From Helicobacter pylori NCTC 11637 = CCUG 17874 = ATCC 43504 = JCM 12093 (lineage in GTDB: Bacteria > Campylobacterota > Campylobacteria > Campylobacterales > Helicobacteraceae): DNA of 64,000 nucleotides. The translations under genes and the position numbers were made by a program. The notes under the pieces are model-generated. The model did not search any database. It was given only the letters and a program-made list of their open reading frames with translations, and was not told where the DNA came from. The DNA is taken from NCBI RefSeq assembly GCF_900478295.1, contig NZ_LS483488.1:124001-188000 (forward strand). The letters run 5' to 3'. This document shows positions 45,628-55,376 of this stretch, piece after piece (the first letter of the stretch is position 1; every line of letters starts with the position of its first letter).

Positions 45628-46599
45628 TTAAACTTGACCGCCCTCATACAAACGGCGCATTTTTTCTTTCTCTTGAGCTTTTTTGATTTTTCTAGCCTCA
45701 TTCTCATAATATTTACCCATATCAAAACCTAACAATAACGCTACTTTAGGGGCGATGAAAATAGAGCTATAAGTCCCTACAATCGTGCCTATTAGCATGG
45801 GCAATGAAAAGCCAATAATGATCTTACTCCCAAACACGCACAAAATCAACACCACAAAAAACACGGTTAAAGAAGTTAAAAGCGTGCGCGTGAGCGTGCT
45901 GGAAATGGCTTCATCAATGGCTTGAATGGCGTTTTTGGTTTTTTGAGAGAGCATCTCTTCTCTGATCCTGTCAAAAATAATGATCGTATCATTAATGGAA
46001 TACCCAATCAAAGTGAGCAAAGCCGCAATCACTTCCAGATTCATATCAATCTTAAAAACAATCACTGAGCTTGCCACTAAAATCACATCATGCACAAGCG
46101 CAACAACGCTCGCTAAAGCGAAACGCCATTCATAGCGGAAACTCACATAAACCATGATCGCCATTAAGGCTAAAATCAGCGACAAAATGCCCTTTTCTTT
46201 CAATTCGCTCCCCACTCTAGGGCCAACAGTGTCAAACTTACGGATTTCAAAATCGCCGCTGGGTTTTAAAATGTTAGCCACGATAGCGTTCAAGTCTTCA
46301 TTTTCAGCCGTTTCTACAAAAGGGAATTTGATTAAAATTTCTTCTTTAGAGCCAAATTCGCTCACTTGCACGCCCTTGAAGCGAGCTTCTTTTTCAAACA
46401 GATCGCGCACTTCTTTAATGGGGGCGTTTTGAGTGTAACGCGCTTGCACCAAACTCCCCCCCGCAAAATCAATCCCTAAAGAAAACCCTTTAAAAAACAA
46501 AAGCCCCAACGCCAGAAGCGCTAATATCGCTGAAACAATCACCCCATAATTGGAATAGCGCATGAAGCTTAAGATTCTAGTTTGTTTGAACAATTCCAT
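45628..46599 (-). CDS. secF: Protein translocase subunit SecF
   Basis: The 323-residue membrane protein has six transmembrane helices and the family motifs FAGGSLVQ near the start (GIDFAGG), VGPRVGSELKEKG before helix 2, and the FDRIREE loop after YSINDTIIIFDRI. With SecD it uses the proton gradient to help proteins exit the SecYEG channel. It follows secD by 8 bp, with AGGAGG before the ATG. Confidence 0.96.
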   Translation of the reverse strand: MELFKQTRILSFMRYSNYGVIVSAILALLALGLLFFKGFSLGIDFAGGSLVQARYTQNAPIKEVRDLFEKEARFKGVQVSEFGSKEEILIKFPFVETAENEDLNAIVANILKPSGDFEIRKFDTVGPRVGSELKEKGILSLILALMAIMVYVSFRYEWRFALASVVALVHDVILVASSVIVFKIDMNLEVIAALLTLIGYSINDTIIIFDRIREEMLSQKTKNAIQAIDEAISSTLTRTLLTSLTVFFVVLILCVFGSKIIIGFSLPMLIGTIVGTYSSIFIAPKVALLLGFDMGKYYENEARKIKKAQEKEKMRRLYEGGQV

Positions 46600-46607
46600 A
46601 AAACCTC

Positions 46608-48185
46608 CTAAGCTCTTTTATTCACGCCAAACCAAAAATAAAGGCTTTTTGTTTGGGTGAGTTTAGGCAAAAGGGCTTGATAAATCCCTTGCGTGCCTAC
46701 AATAGCGGTGATAATAGAGGCTAAAATCCCAATGCCTGTGGTGAGAGCAAAGCCTTTAATCGCTCCTGTGCCATAAGCGTATAATAACACTGAAGCGATC
46801 AAGGAAGTGATATTGGAATCAAAAATCGCCCGGCTCGCATTGATATAGCCTAAATGGATCGCTTTAGCGATGCCCTCATTCTCTCTTAAGACTTCTCTAA
46901 TGCGCTCGTTAATAATGATATTAGCATCTACGGCAATCCCCACGGTTAAAACAATGCCCGCCATTCCCGGTAAAGTCAGCGTCGCTCCAAAAATCGCCAT
47001 GACCGCCACAATCAAAAAAAGATTGACCACTAACGCCAAACAAGCGATCACTCCCGCCATGGAGTAATAAAGCACCATAAAGCCCATCACTAAAATAAAG
47101 CCCCCAATGAGGGCGATAATGGAAGTTTTAACGCTGTCTTTCCCTAAACTCGGGCCAATAATTCTTTTTTCTAAAACCTGAATGGGAGCGCTCATCGCCC
47201 CACTCCTTAAAGCGATCGCTAAATCGCTCGCTTGAGCCACGCTAAAATTCCCGCTAATTTGCCCGCTCCCCCCACCGATACGCTCTCTAATCACCGGGGC
47301 TGAATAAACCTTATTGTCTAAAACGATCGCCATGCGTTTACCCACATTCGCGCCTGAGAAATCCCCAAAAATCTTAGCCCCTTGCGCATCCAGCGTGAAG
47401 CTCACCACCGGCTGGTTGTTTTGATCATACACCACTTTCGCATCTGTAAGCATTTCGCCATCTAAAATGGGGATCGCTTTGAGTAAGATTTTACCCCCCA
47501 TTTCCACATCAGACAACAACACACTGCCTAATTTTTGAGCCTCTAAATCCGTCATTGTCATCGCATCTTTATTGTGCTCTTCATCCACCGCCATCATCTG
47601 CAAATGAGCGGATCTTGAAATCAAGTCTTTAGCGCGCCGTTCTTCTTCTAAAGTCTTAATGCCGGGCAATTGCACCGAAATTTCTTCTCTGCCTTGCTGG
47701 ATGACTACAGGCTCTGCCAAACCAAATTGATCCAAGCGGTTACGAATGATCCCTATCACTTGCAAAATCGTGTTTTTACGCAATTCTTCTTGCTCTAAAG
47801 GGGTGAGCTTCACGCTATAAAATTCCGCTTCTTTTTTGATTTCAAACTGGCTATGGCCTTGCAATTCCAATAAAAGCGCGTCTAATTTTTTCGCCTCATC
47901 TTCATCTAAAAGCTCAAAACTGATCCCTTCTAAACTGGATTTAATGTCTTTAAGCAAGATATTTTGCTTTTTAGCGTTGTATTCTAAAGCGGACGCCAAG
48001 CTTAAATACTTGTTTTTTAAAGCTTCATCGGTTTGCACCCCTAAAAGCATGTTCAACCCCCCCCTTAAATCCAAACCTAAAGTGATTTTAGGGCCTTTAG
48101 TTTCTAGTAAAGAAGGCACAGAAAACCCTACCCCTAAAAGAAGCGCGCAAATAAAAACGATTAAACGAGGGTTAAAAAGTTTCAT
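46608..48185 (-). CDS. secD: Protein translocase subunit SecD
   Basis: The 525-residue partner of SecF has the [11 protein letters not shown] motif near residue 37, a large periplasmic P1 domain, and six membrane helices, with the conserved [16 protein letters not shown] loop. The start overlaps yajC by 4 bp (ATGA). GLDLRGG is encoded by a run of eight G (48057-48064). A stretch at 47651-47736 ([21 protein letters not shown]) has a close copy in yajC. Confidence 0.96.
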   Translation of the reverse strand: MKLFNPRLIVFICALLLGVGFSVPSLLETKGPKITLGLDLRGGLNMLLGVQTDEALKNKYLSLASALEYNAKKQNILLKDIKSSLEGISFELLDEDEAKKLDALLLELQGHSQFEIKKEAEFYSVKLTPLEQEELRKNTILQVIGIIRNRLDQFGLAEPVVIQQGREEISVQLPGIKTLEEERRAKDLISRSAHLQMMAVDEEHNKDAMTMTDLEAQKLGSVLLSDVEMGGKILLKAIPILDGEMLTDAKVVYDQNNQPVVSFTLDAQGAKIFGDFSGANVGKRMAIVLDNKVYSAPVIRERIGGGSGQISGNFSVAQASDLAIALRSGAMSAPIQVLEKRIIGPSLGKDSVKTSIIALIGGFILVMGFMVLYYSMAGVIACLALVVNLFLIVAVMAIFGATLTLPGMAGIVLTVGIAVDANIIINERIREVLRENEGIAKAIHLGYINASRAIFDSNITSLIASVLLYAYGTGAIKGFALTTGIGILASIITAIVGTQGIYQALLPKLTQTKSLYFWFGVNKRA

Positions 48186-48565
48186 TTAGTTGTTATTTGG
48201 CGTTGTTTCAAAGTTTTAGTACCAGATAATTTTGCCGAGATTTCTTCTCTGCCTTGCTGAATGACTATAGGCTCTGCCAAACCAAATTGATCCAATTCGT
48301 CTAATTTGAACGCTACATAGTTTTTAGAAAGTTTAGCGGTGGTGTCATCATTGAGCTTCACGCTAAAAAAATTCGCTTCCGCTTTAAGCACCTCAACGAT
48401 GAACCCTCCTTGAGTAACGATTTTATCGCCCTTAGTCAAGCCCTCTATCATTTCTTTATGCTTTTTTTGCTGCTGGCGTTGCGGGCGAACGATCAAAAAA
48501 TAAAAAATAAGGAACAACACCACAAAGGGTAAAAGCGTTGTTAGAATGTCTCTAATTTGTCCCAT
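48182..48565 (-). CDS. yajC: Sec accessory protein YajC with a secD-derived tail
   Basis: The 127-residue product starts as a normal YajC: a transmembrane helix ([16 protein letters not shown]), then [24 protein letters not shown] and a small beta domain to about residue 92. The tail ([20 protein letters not shown]...) matches residues of SecD nearly exactly, at both protein and DNA level, so it probably arose by a short duplication from the next gene. YajC is a small inner-membrane protein bound to SecDF. The last residues KQRQITTK precede the overlap with secD. Confidence 0.9.
   Translation of the reverse strand: MGQIRDILTTLLPFVVLFLIFYFLIVRPQRQQQKKHKEMIEGLTKGDKIVTQGGFIVEVLKAEANFFSVKLNDDTTAKLSKNYVAFKLDELDQFGLAEPIVIQQGREEISAKLSGTKTLKQRQITTK
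48210..48295. repeat. Copy of a secD segment in the 3' end of yajC
   Basis: 48237-48295 matches 47678-47736 in secD with three mismatches in 59 bp, and similarity continues weakly to about 48210/47651. A second shared block of about 28 bp (48352-48379 and 47804-47831) lies in the same order and at a similar distance. The two copies are direct repeats about 560 bp apart and could recombine. Confidence 0.85.
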
Positions 48566-48612
48566 TTAATTTCCTTAAAAGATGTTTTAATCTCAAATTA
48601 TAGCATTTTTAG

Positions 48613-49929
48613 CTATTTCTTTAAAGCCACTCTTTTGTCTAGCGCGAATAAATACAAAGCCCCTATGATCCCAGAAATCAAAGATCCGAGTAAAATCGCA
48701 ATCTTTGCCACTTCCATAGCGTCCTTATGCTCGCTCGTAAAAGCCAGATTAGAAATAAACATAGACATGGTAAAGCCAATCCCTGCTAAAAGCCCAGCCC
48801 CTAAAATATGCCACCAGCTGATGCCTTTAGGGCGTGCGGTGATTTTAAGCTTTTCGCTTATAAAAGTGATTAAGAAAATCCCTAAAGGCTTACCCAAACA
48901 AAGCCCTAAAATAACCCCTAAAAGCACCTTATCCACTTCTAAATTGATGCTAGAATCAACGCTCACCCCAGCGTTTGCAAACGCAAATAAGGGCATGATG
49001 AAATACCCGCTAATGGGGGCTAGAAAATGCTCCAATCTTTCTAAGGGGCTTTGTAAAGCGCTCGCTTTTTCTTCAATAGAATGCAAGATTTCTTGCTGCT
49101 CTTTAGTCAAAAGCGCTCCTGAACTCGTCTCTGCGTATCGCTTGCCTAATTCCAAAAGCTCTACATTTTTAGAATCTTTAGGGATCTTCACCGGTATCAT
49201 AAAAGCTAGAATCACTGCAGCAATCGTCGCATGGATACCGCTTTGATGCACGCAAAACCAAAGCAACACCCCTAAAAGCAAGTAAGGGATAAGTGAACGC
49301 ATATTCAGGCGGTTTAATACAGCTAAAACAAAAACCACCCCCAAAGCCCCTAAAAGCCATGCGAATTTTAAATTCGTGGTATAAAAGAGCGCAATCACCA
49401 CAATAGCCCCCAAGTCATCAGCCACCGCTAGAGTGATTAAAAAAACCTTTAAGGCGGTTGGCACCCTCTTGCCTAAAAGCATGATCACGCCTAAAGCGAA
49501 CGCAATATCCGTCGCCATAGGGATCCCAAAACCATGCTGAGAGGGCGTATCAGCGTTAAGAAAAAAATAAATCAATCCTGGAGCTATCATACCCCCAAGA
49601 GCCGCAATCACAGGAAAAGAAGCTTTTTTGAAACTGGATAACTCCCCAAACAACAATTCTCGCTTGATTTCTAAACCTATCATTAAAAAAAATAACGCCA
49701 TTAAGACATCATCAATCCAGTTGTGCAAACTAAAGCCGATAAAAAAATCCCCTATTTGAAACCCAAAAGGGGTGTGCCATAGCGCAAAATAACTTTCTTT
49801 TAAAAACGAATTAGCCACCACCATCGCTAAAACAGCGTTCAAAAAGAGGAAAATCCCTCCAAAAGACTCGCTTTTAATGAAGTTTTTAAGCGTCACACTG
49901 AGCGCGTTTTCTGTTTTTTTGAGATTCAT
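48613..49929 (-). CDS. nhaA: Na+/H+ antiporter NhaA
   Basis: The ATG at 49929 gives 438 residues; the longer frame to 49962 would overlap addA. The membrane protein shows the NhaA transport motif AVADDLGAIVVIALFYT with the two essential adjacent aspartates, GMIAPGLIYF and GIPMATDIAFALGV. An Arg/Lys/Glu-rich cytoplasmic loop of about 60 residues (KIPKDSKNVELLELGKRYAE...) interrupts the middle, as in Helicobacter NhaA. It exchanges sodium for protons and helps pH and salt balance. Confidence 0.95.
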   Translation of the reverse strand: MNLKKTENALSVTLKNFIKSESFGGIFLFLNAVLAMVVANSFLKESYFALWHTPFGFQIGDFFIGFSLHNWIDDVLMALFFLMIGLEIKRELLFGELSSFKKASFPVIAALGGMIAPGLIYFFLNADTPSQHGFGIPMATDIAFALGVIMLLGKRVPTALKVFLITLAVADDLGAIVVIALFYTTNLKFAWLLGALGVVFVLAVLNRLNMRSLIPYLLLGVLLWFCVHQSGIHATIAAVILAFMIPVKIPKDSKNVELLELGKRYAETSSGALLTKEQQEILHSIEEKASALQSPLERLEHFLAPISGYFIMPLFAFANAGVSVDSSINLEVDKVLLGVILGLCLGKPLGIFLITFISEKLKITARPKGISWWHILGAGLLAGIGFTMSMFISNLAFTSEHKDAMEVAKIAILLGSLISGIIGALYLFALDKRVALKK

Positions 49930-49952
49930 AGACAACCTTAAAATTTTTAATT

Positions 49953-52820
49953 TCAGACCCATAATTTTTCAAGCAGTCTTTTATGAGCGTAAATAATGCC
50001 CGCTTGTATCTTAAAATGGGGGGCTTGAGTTTTCAAAAACTCAGCGTAATGAGACACTTGCACTTTATGGCTTTGCTGGTAATTTTGAGAGCTTTTATAA
50101 TCTAAAACATACAAATTTTGCCCCTTATCCCACAATAAAACATCAATCCTAGACACAACCCCTTGAAATAAAAAAGCCGCTTCGCCCCTTAAGGCATAAT
50201 TTTTAAAAAGAGCTTGTATCTTGGCATCGTTTTCAAAAAGCTCTAAACTTTCTTCTAACGCTTGGTAATCCAAACCATAAAAACCATGATGGTAGTTTAA
50301 ATATTCTAAAACGCTTTTTTTAGGAATGTTATAAGCGTATTGGTATTCTAATCCCTTGTGCAAGGCGATACCAAAATTGATCGCTTCCTGGTCGTTATTC
50401 TTTTCATAATCGCTAGGCTCTTCTTCTATCTCTTGGACTTGCTCGCCATAGGCATGGGGTTTGATTAAAACGCTTGCGATTAAAGGCTCTTTTTGAGAAG
50501 AAATAACCGGCGTAATTTCGCCATCTTCTAAAGGCGCAAGATCCAATTTTTCACGCATTCCTTTGTTTTTGCTTTCTTTTTTACTTTCTTTTTTACTTTC
50601 TTTTTTGTCTTTTTTTTGGTCTTTGTCTTTAGCCACGACAATCAGCCCTAACTCAGCCCTAGTGAATGCAACATAATACACATTGGTTTCTTCATGATCT
50701 TTAGCCGCTTCTTCTTTGTCTAAAGCCCTAGCGTAATCTTTATCCACCACCTCACGATTTTTCATTCTGTAATAAAGGCGAAGAAGCTCTGCGCCGTTAT
50801 ATTCTTCAAGGAATTGATTGGAGTTATTGGATTTAGGCTTGCCCAAGCGTTCGCACACGATCACATAAGGGAATTGCATGCCTTTAGATTTGTGGATGGT
50901 CATGATTTGAGCGCCTTTTAAATTGAAAGAAGCGATCTTTTTAGCCTCTAATTTTTCCAAAAACTCATTCGCGTCTTCGCACCCAACCGCCAACTCCAAG
51001 CAGCTTTGTGCAGGCTCTCCATAAAGCTCAAACCATTCCATCACTTTCCATACAAAGCTTGCCACGCTCTCTTTTTTGGGGTTAAAACCAGCTAAAGTGA
51101 TGGCATCATCATGCAAGTATCCAGCGAGTTTTAAAACGCTGTGCTTGTAAAAGGGCTTGTAAGGTTCTTCAGCTAGAGCGTATTCTAAAGCGTTCTTAAT
51201 GATCTTAGATTCTACAAATTGAGACAAATTAGCGCTAGATTCCGTGCTTGGGCGAATCTCGCTCAAATTCTGTTGCAAATAATTTTTGATTTCTAAAGCG
51301 TCAGCATTAGTGGCGCATAAAATGGTAATGTCTTTAGGCTCAATGCGATGCTCTAAAAGGTTTTTAGCTTCTTGTAAGATCTGATCTAATAGCAACTCTC
51401 TATCATCAGCCACTAAAGAGACTTTAACATAGCCCTCTGTAACATGTTTATTGTTGGAAGCTTTAGGGTATTTTTGCTCCAAATAAGCGGTGGAGAAATT
51501 TTGATAAGCCTTTTTAAAAATGGTGTTCACATAATTAATGATCAAAGGCGAACTGCGGTGGTTGAATGGTAAATTATCGTGGTAAAAATCCTTAGCAACG
51601 CTTTCAAACAAGGAGCTAAAACTCCCCCTAAAGGCATAAATGCTCTGCTTGACATCGCCCACAAAAAACACGCTCCTGTGCCATTTTGCTTGCCCTATCC
51701 CGGCTTTAATTTCATCAATAAAAGGGGCTAAAATCTTATAATCGTTCAAACTCGTGTCTTGAAATTCATCAATCAAAATGTGCGCAATCTTGCTGTCCAA
51801 CCTGAAATAAAAAAACTCTGCCGGCATTTCTTCATAACCATTCAATAAGACATGAACCTTATCTTTAATCGCATCAAAATCTAATGCTTGGATTTTAGAA
51901 GTGGCGTTATCATAAAGCTGGATGAATTTAGGGAATTTTTTAAATAATGCGGTTTCTCTGGCTTCATAATAGCGTTTTAGATCGTTTTCAATCTCTTCGC
52001 ATTCGCTCTCTAAAGTGGGGATTTCATCTTTTAATTTTTTGAAATAGATGTATTCGCTCTTTTTTTCAAGCCAGGTTAAAGAGCTGTTTAAAAATCCCCT
52101 AAAACTATCGCATTTAATGGCTTCTTTAGCCCTATCTGACGCTGTTTCTATGCTTTGAATTTGGTTGTTTAAGCTTCTTAGTTTTTCTAAAAAACTCTCT
52201 TCATCAAATACAGGCTCTTTTTTATTGGGATCAAATAAATAGAGCTTGTTTTTTAAAAAACGCAACCGCTCTAAAATAGAATCGCTTGTGTAACTATCAT
52301 AGCTTAAGCATTGGACGATAAAAGCGCTCAATTCCTCAAGCTGTTCGTTATTTAAAGCGCTCAAAAAACCCTCATTAAGCTGTCGCTGGTGCACTTTGGT
52401 GTCTTCATTGACTTCAAAATTCGCGCTCAACCCCACAAACCAGCAAAATTTCCTTAAAATGCTTTGAAAAAACGCGTCAATAGTGCTGATTCTCACTTCA
52501 GCGTTTAAAAAGCGTTGGTAGATTTTTTGAGCGCTATTTCGCACCAAACTAGGGTCTAAATGGTATTTTTCTTCTAATTCTTTTAGGATATTTTGGGATT
52601 TTTCTTTTTCATTTTCAAGGTTTTCTTTTTGCAAAATTTTTAAATAGTCTAAAATGCGCTCTTTCATTTCGGCGGTGGCTTTTTTAGTGAAGGTGAGCGT
52701 TAAAATCTCGCTAGGATTAGCCCCCTTAAACAATAGGGCCAAAAACCGCACGCTCAAAGCGAAAGTCTTCCCGCTCCCTGCTGAAGCCTTTAAAGCCATG
52801 CATTGTCTTTTTGTATCCAT
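49953..52820 (-). CDS. addA: AddA-type helicase-nuclease
   Basis: The 955-residue UvrD/RecB-family helicase has Walker A KASAGSGKTFALS (about 11-23), LTFTKKATAEMKERI, the DEFQDTS Walker B box (about 355-360), GDVKQSIYAFRG, and TIHKSKGMQFPYVIV. The C-terminal end has a nuclease motif (VLDYKSSQNYQ). With AddB, encoded elsewhere, it processes double-strand breaks for recombination. A Lys/Glu/Ser-rich linker contains three 12-bp tandem repeats. It is divergent from rpsB. Confidence 0.92.
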   Translation of the reverse strand: MDTKRQCMALKASAGSGKTFALSVRFLALLFKGANPSEILTLTFTKKATAEMKERILDYLKILQKENLENEKEKSQNILKELEEKYHLDPSLVRNSAQKIYQRFLNAEVRISTIDAFFQSILRKFCWFVGLSANFEVNEDTKVHQRQLNEGFLSALNNEQLEELSAFIVQCLSYDSYTSDSILERLRFLKNKLYLFDPNKKEPVFDEESFLEKLRSLNNQIQSIETASDRAKEAIKCDSFRGFLNSSLTWLEKKSEYIYFKKLKDEIPTLESECEEIENDLKRYYEARETALFKKFPKFIQLYDNATSKIQALDFDAIKDKVHVLLNGYEEMPAEFFYFRLDSKIAHILIDEFQDTSLNDYKILAPFIDEIKAGIGQAKWHRSVFFVGDVKQSIYAFRGSFSSLFESVAKDFYHDNLPFNHRSSPLIINYVNTIFKKAYQNFSTAYLEQKYPKASNNKHVTEGYVKVSLVADDRELLLDQILQEAKNLLEHRIEPKDITILCATNADALEIKNYLQQNLSEIRPSTESSANLSQFVESKIIKNALEYALAEEPYKPFYKHSVLKLAGYLHDDAITLAGFNPKKESVASFVWKVMEWFELYGEPAQSCLELAVGCEDANEFLEKLEAKKIASFNLKGAQIMTIHKSKGMQFPYVIVCERLGKPKSNNSNQFLEEYNGAELLRLYYRMKNREVVDKDYARALDKEEAAKDHEETNVYYVAFTRAELGLIVVAKDKDQKKDKKESKKESKKESKNKGMREKLDLAPLEDGEITPVISSQKEPLIASVLIKPHAYGEQVQEIEEEPSDYEKNNDQEAINFGIALHKGLEYQYAYNIPKKSVLEYLNYHHGFYGLDYQALEESLELFENDAKIQALFKNYALRGEAAFLFQGVVSRIDVLLWDKGQNLYVLDYKSSQNYQQSHKVQVSHYAEFLKTQAPHFKIQAGIIYAHKRLLEKLWV
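50572..50607. repeat. Three tandem 12-bp repeats in addA
   Basis: CTTTCTTTTTTA occurs at 50572-50583 and 50584-50595, and with a final G at 50596-50607. On the minus strand they encode repeats of KESK in a charged linker between helicase and nuclease parts. Copy-number changes would keep the frame. Confidence 0.8.
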
Positions 52821-52904
52821 TGAGATCTATCCTAAAATTCTGTTTTGTCTTTATTATAACCTAAAAGCCTTTTTTACTTAAGCTAAAAAACCCTAATCTT
52901 TTGC

Positions 52905-53072
52905 TATAATCATAAGGTTTTGTCGTTTTTCTATCATTTTATAGGAATCAAAGGCAAAGACAGCGTCAAATTCACACATGCTAATCCTTGTATTTAGGTG
53001 TTCTTAAGAAATTTTAAGAATCAAATGAGCATGGAGGAAGAGAACCAAAATAACTTTAAGGAGAATATTCTC
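52905..53072 (+). promoter_or_regulatory. rpsB promoter and long leader
   Basis: TATAAT (52905-52910) begins a transcript with about 155 bases before the rpsB ATG at 53073. The leader holds an inverted repeat TTCTTAA/TTAAGAA (53001-53007, 53014-53020) and ends with TAAGGAG (53057-53063), 9 bases before the start. A long leader in front of rpsB-tsf fits the known habit of S2 to repress its own operon, though the binding site is not identified here. Confidence 0.5.
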
Positions 53073-53867
53073 ATGGTAACCATGAAAGATTTATTAGAAT
53101 GCGGTGTGCATTTTGGACACCAAACAAGGCGTTGGAACCCTAAAACCAAAAAATTCATTTTTGGCGTTAGGAAAAATATCCATATTATTGATTTGCAAAA
53201 AACTTTGCGCTATTTTAGATACACCTATAATATCGTGCGCGATGCGAGCGCTCAAGGCAAGAGCATCATGTTTGTAGGCACTAAAAAACAAGCCAACGAG
53301 ACTTTGAAAGAATTTGCTGAAAGCATTCAAGTCCCTTATGTCAATTACCGCTGGCTTGGTGGCATGCTGACTAATTTTAGCACCATTAGAAAATCGGTGA
53401 GAAAATTAGAAATCATTGAAGAAATGGAAAATAGCGGTCAAATTGATCTATTGACTAAAAAAGAAAAGCTCATGATTTTAAGGAAAAAAGAAAAGTTGGA
53501 TAAATATCTTGGTGGGGTACGCCACATGAAAAAAATCCCTGATATGATTTTTGTGATTGATGTGGCTAAAGAAAAAATCGCTGTCGCTGAAGCAAGAAAA
53601 CTCCATATCCCTATCGTGGCTCCCTTGGACACTAACTGCGACCCTGATTTGGTGGATTACCCCATTCCTGGAAATGACGATGCGATCCGCTCTATTAGGC
53701 TATTTTGTAAAGAAATGAGCGAAGCGATTTTAGAGGGGCGAGAACTCATGCAAGAAGAAATCGTCCATGCGGATGAAAATAGCGAAGAGATAGAGTTTGT
53801 GAGCAATGAAGAAAAAGAAGAAATGCTCGCTGAAATCCAAAAAGAAATCACTCAAGGAGCCGAATAA
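53073..53867 (+). CDS. rpsB: 30S ribosomal protein S2
   Basis: The ATG at 53073 ([24 protein letters not shown]) is chosen because TAAGGAG precedes it; the frame is open to 52998 but that part is leader. The 264-residue protein has the S2 signatures [18 protein letters not shown] and [25 protein letters not shown]. The acidic C-terminal extension ([17 protein letters not shown]) is typical of this group. The stop shares a base with the tsf start (TAATG). Confidence 0.96.
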   Translation: MVTMKDLLECGVHFGHQTRRWNPKTKKFIFGVRKNIHIIDLQKTLRYFRYTYNIVRDASAQGKSIMFVGTKKQANETLKEFAESIQVPYVNYRWLGGMLTNFSTIRKSVRKLEIIEEMENSGQIDLLTKKEKLMILRKKEKLDKYLGGVRHMKKIPDMIFVIDVAKEKIAVAEARKLHIPIVAPLDTNCDPDLVDYPIPGNDDAIRSIRLFCKEMSEAILEGRELMQEEIVHADENSEEIEFVSNEEKEEMLAEIQKEITQGAE

Positions 53868-54934
53868 TGTCAGGAATTAGCGCTCAATTAGTCAAAAAAT
53901 TAAGGGACTTAACCGATGCGGGCATGATGGATTGCAAAAAAGCCCTTGTGGAAGTGGCTGGGGATTTGCAAAAGGCCATTGATTTCTTGCGCGAAAAAGG
54001 CTTGAGTAAAGCCGCTAAAAAGGCCGATAGGATCGCTGCTGAGGGCGTGGTCGCTTTAGAAGTAGCTCCTGATTTTAAAAGCGCAATGATGGTAGAAATC
54101 AATAGCGAAACGGATTTTGTGGCTAAAAATGAGGGCTTTAAGGAATTGGTGAAAAAAACTTTAGAAACGATCAAAGCCCACAATATTCATACCACAGAAG
54201 AACTGCTTAAAAGCCCGTTAGACAACAAGCCTTTTGAAGAATATTTGCACTCTCAAATCGCTGTGATTGGTGAAAACATTTTAGTGAGAAAAATCGCTCA
54301 TTTAAAAGCCCCTAGCTCTCATATCATCAATGGTTATGCGCATTCTAACGCTAGAGTGGGCGTGTTAATCGGTATAAAATACGATAATGAGAAAAACGCT
54401 CCAAAAGTGGTGGAACTGGCCCGAAACATCGCTATGCATGCCGCAGCGATGAAGCCTCAAGTGCTAGATTGCAAAGACTTTAGCCTTGATTTTGTCAAAA
54501 AAGAAACTTTAGCCTTGATCGCTGAAATTGAAAAAGACAATGAAGAGGCCAAACGCTTGGGCAAACCTTTGAAAAACATCCCCACTTTTGGGAGCCGCAT
54601 TGAATTGAGCGATGAAGTTTTAGCCCATCAAAAGAAAGCTTTTGAAGACGAATTAAAAGAGCAGGGCAAGCCTGAAAAAATCTGGGATAAAATCGTTCCT
54701 GGAAAGATGGAAAGGTTTATCGCTGATAACACCCTTATTGATCAACGCCTGACCCTTTTAGGGCAATTCTATGTCATGGACGATAAAAAAACTATCGCTC
54801 AAGTGGTTGCTGATTGTTCCAAAGAGTGGGATGATGATTTAACAATCACTGAGTATATTCGTTTTGAATTGGGCGAAGGCATTGAGAAAAAGGCAGAAAA
54901 TTTCGCTGAAGAAGTGGCTTTGCAAATGAAGTGA
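53867..54934 (+). CDS. tsf: Elongation factor Ts
   Basis: The 355-residue guanine nucleotide exchange factor for EF-Tu begins with the conserved VKKLRDLTDAGMMDCKKALVEVAGD (UBA-like), followed by KADRIAAEGVV and the NSETDFVAKNEGF motif. It is the second gene of rpsB-tsf, with overlapping stop and start, and has a strong terminator 10 bp after its stop. The length is above the usual 280-300 because of an insertion in the dimerisation domain. Confidence 0.96.
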   Translation: MSGISAQLVKKLRDLTDAGMMDCKKALVEVAGDLQKAIDFLREKGLSKAAKKADRIAAEGVVALEVAPDFKSAMMVEINSETDFVAKNEGFKELVKKTLETIKAHNIHTTEELLKSPLDNKPFEEYLHSQIAVIGENILVRKIAHLKAPSSHIINGYAHSNARVGVLIGIKYDNEKNAPKVVELARNIAMHAAAMKPQVLDCKDFSLDFVKKETLALIAEIEKDNEEAKRLGKPLKNIPTFGSRIELSDEVLAHQKKAFEDELKEQGKPEKIWDKIVPGKMERFIADNTLIDQRLTLLGQFYVMDDKKTIAQVVADCSKEWDDDLTITEYIRFELGEGIEKKAENFAEEVALQMK

Positions 54935-54944
54935 GATTTTAGCA

Positions 54945-54968
54945 AACAACCTTTAAAGGTTGTTTTCT
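54945..54968 (+). terminator. Rho-independent terminator of rpsB-tsf
   Basis: AACAACCTTT and AAAGGTTGTT (54945-54964) form a perfect 10-bp stem with no separate loop sequence, followed by TTTCTTTT. The stem matches that behind the fbp operon. Confidence 0.85.
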
Positions 54969-55376
54969 TTTAATTTTTTAACTTCCTTTATTTAAAATTT
55001 TCCATTTTAAAGTACTTGAAATTTTTGTAATTTTCAATCTCTATGCTTTTAATCATTTGAATTTCGCCTTTTAATGAGCCTAGTTGATACTGCCAAGTTT
55101 ATAGTCGCTCTAATTTTACATTATTTGATTAAATTTTGAACACTCGCCTATTGTAAACTTTGCGTTTAAATTACAATAACAAGTTAATCCGCATTCTTTT
55201 TGATTTAAGGGTTAGTTTTGATTGTCTTTCTAGGGATCATGCAAGTCTCATTTTATTTAATTGGGTTCAATCTAACTTAAACAGATTTTTTCTAATCTGT
55301 CCTCTAAATTTGGCCTTAATGCCACAGAGCCGGCAACTTAAGACTCCTTTTTGGGGTTTGGGTTGAAAAGAGCCTT
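54969..55376. other. Gene-free AT-rich region between tsf and ftsI
   Basis: About 400 bp with no convincing gene: a 68-codon frame (55160-55366) has no ribosome-binding site and an unlikely protein. A 7-bp inverted repeat ACAGATT/AATCTGT lies at 55281-55300. The sequence CATTCTT (reverse complement of AAGAATG) occurs at 55194-55200, as it will by chance. It may hold a decayed gene or an untested small RNA; I see nothing definite. Confidence 0.5.

Noticed and set aside
46154-46432. Plus-strand frames opposite secF and secD
   Set aside because: Shadows of well-conserved genes; no independent signals.
48057-48064. G8 tract in secD as a phase-variation site
   Set aside because: It encodes the conserved GLDLRGG of an important translocase, is intact in frame, and an off state would probably be harmful.
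52998-53072. Upstream extension of rpsB as coding sequence
   Set aside because: TAAGGAG is placed for the ATG at 53073, and S2 proteins start there; the extension is leader RNA.
55194-55200. AAGAATG motif between tsf and ftsI as an element scar
   Set aside because: A 7-mer is expected often by chance and no element sequence flanks it.
55160-55366. 68-codon open frame between tsf and ftsI
   Set aside because: No ribosome-binding site, unusual composition and no domain; treated as non-coding.
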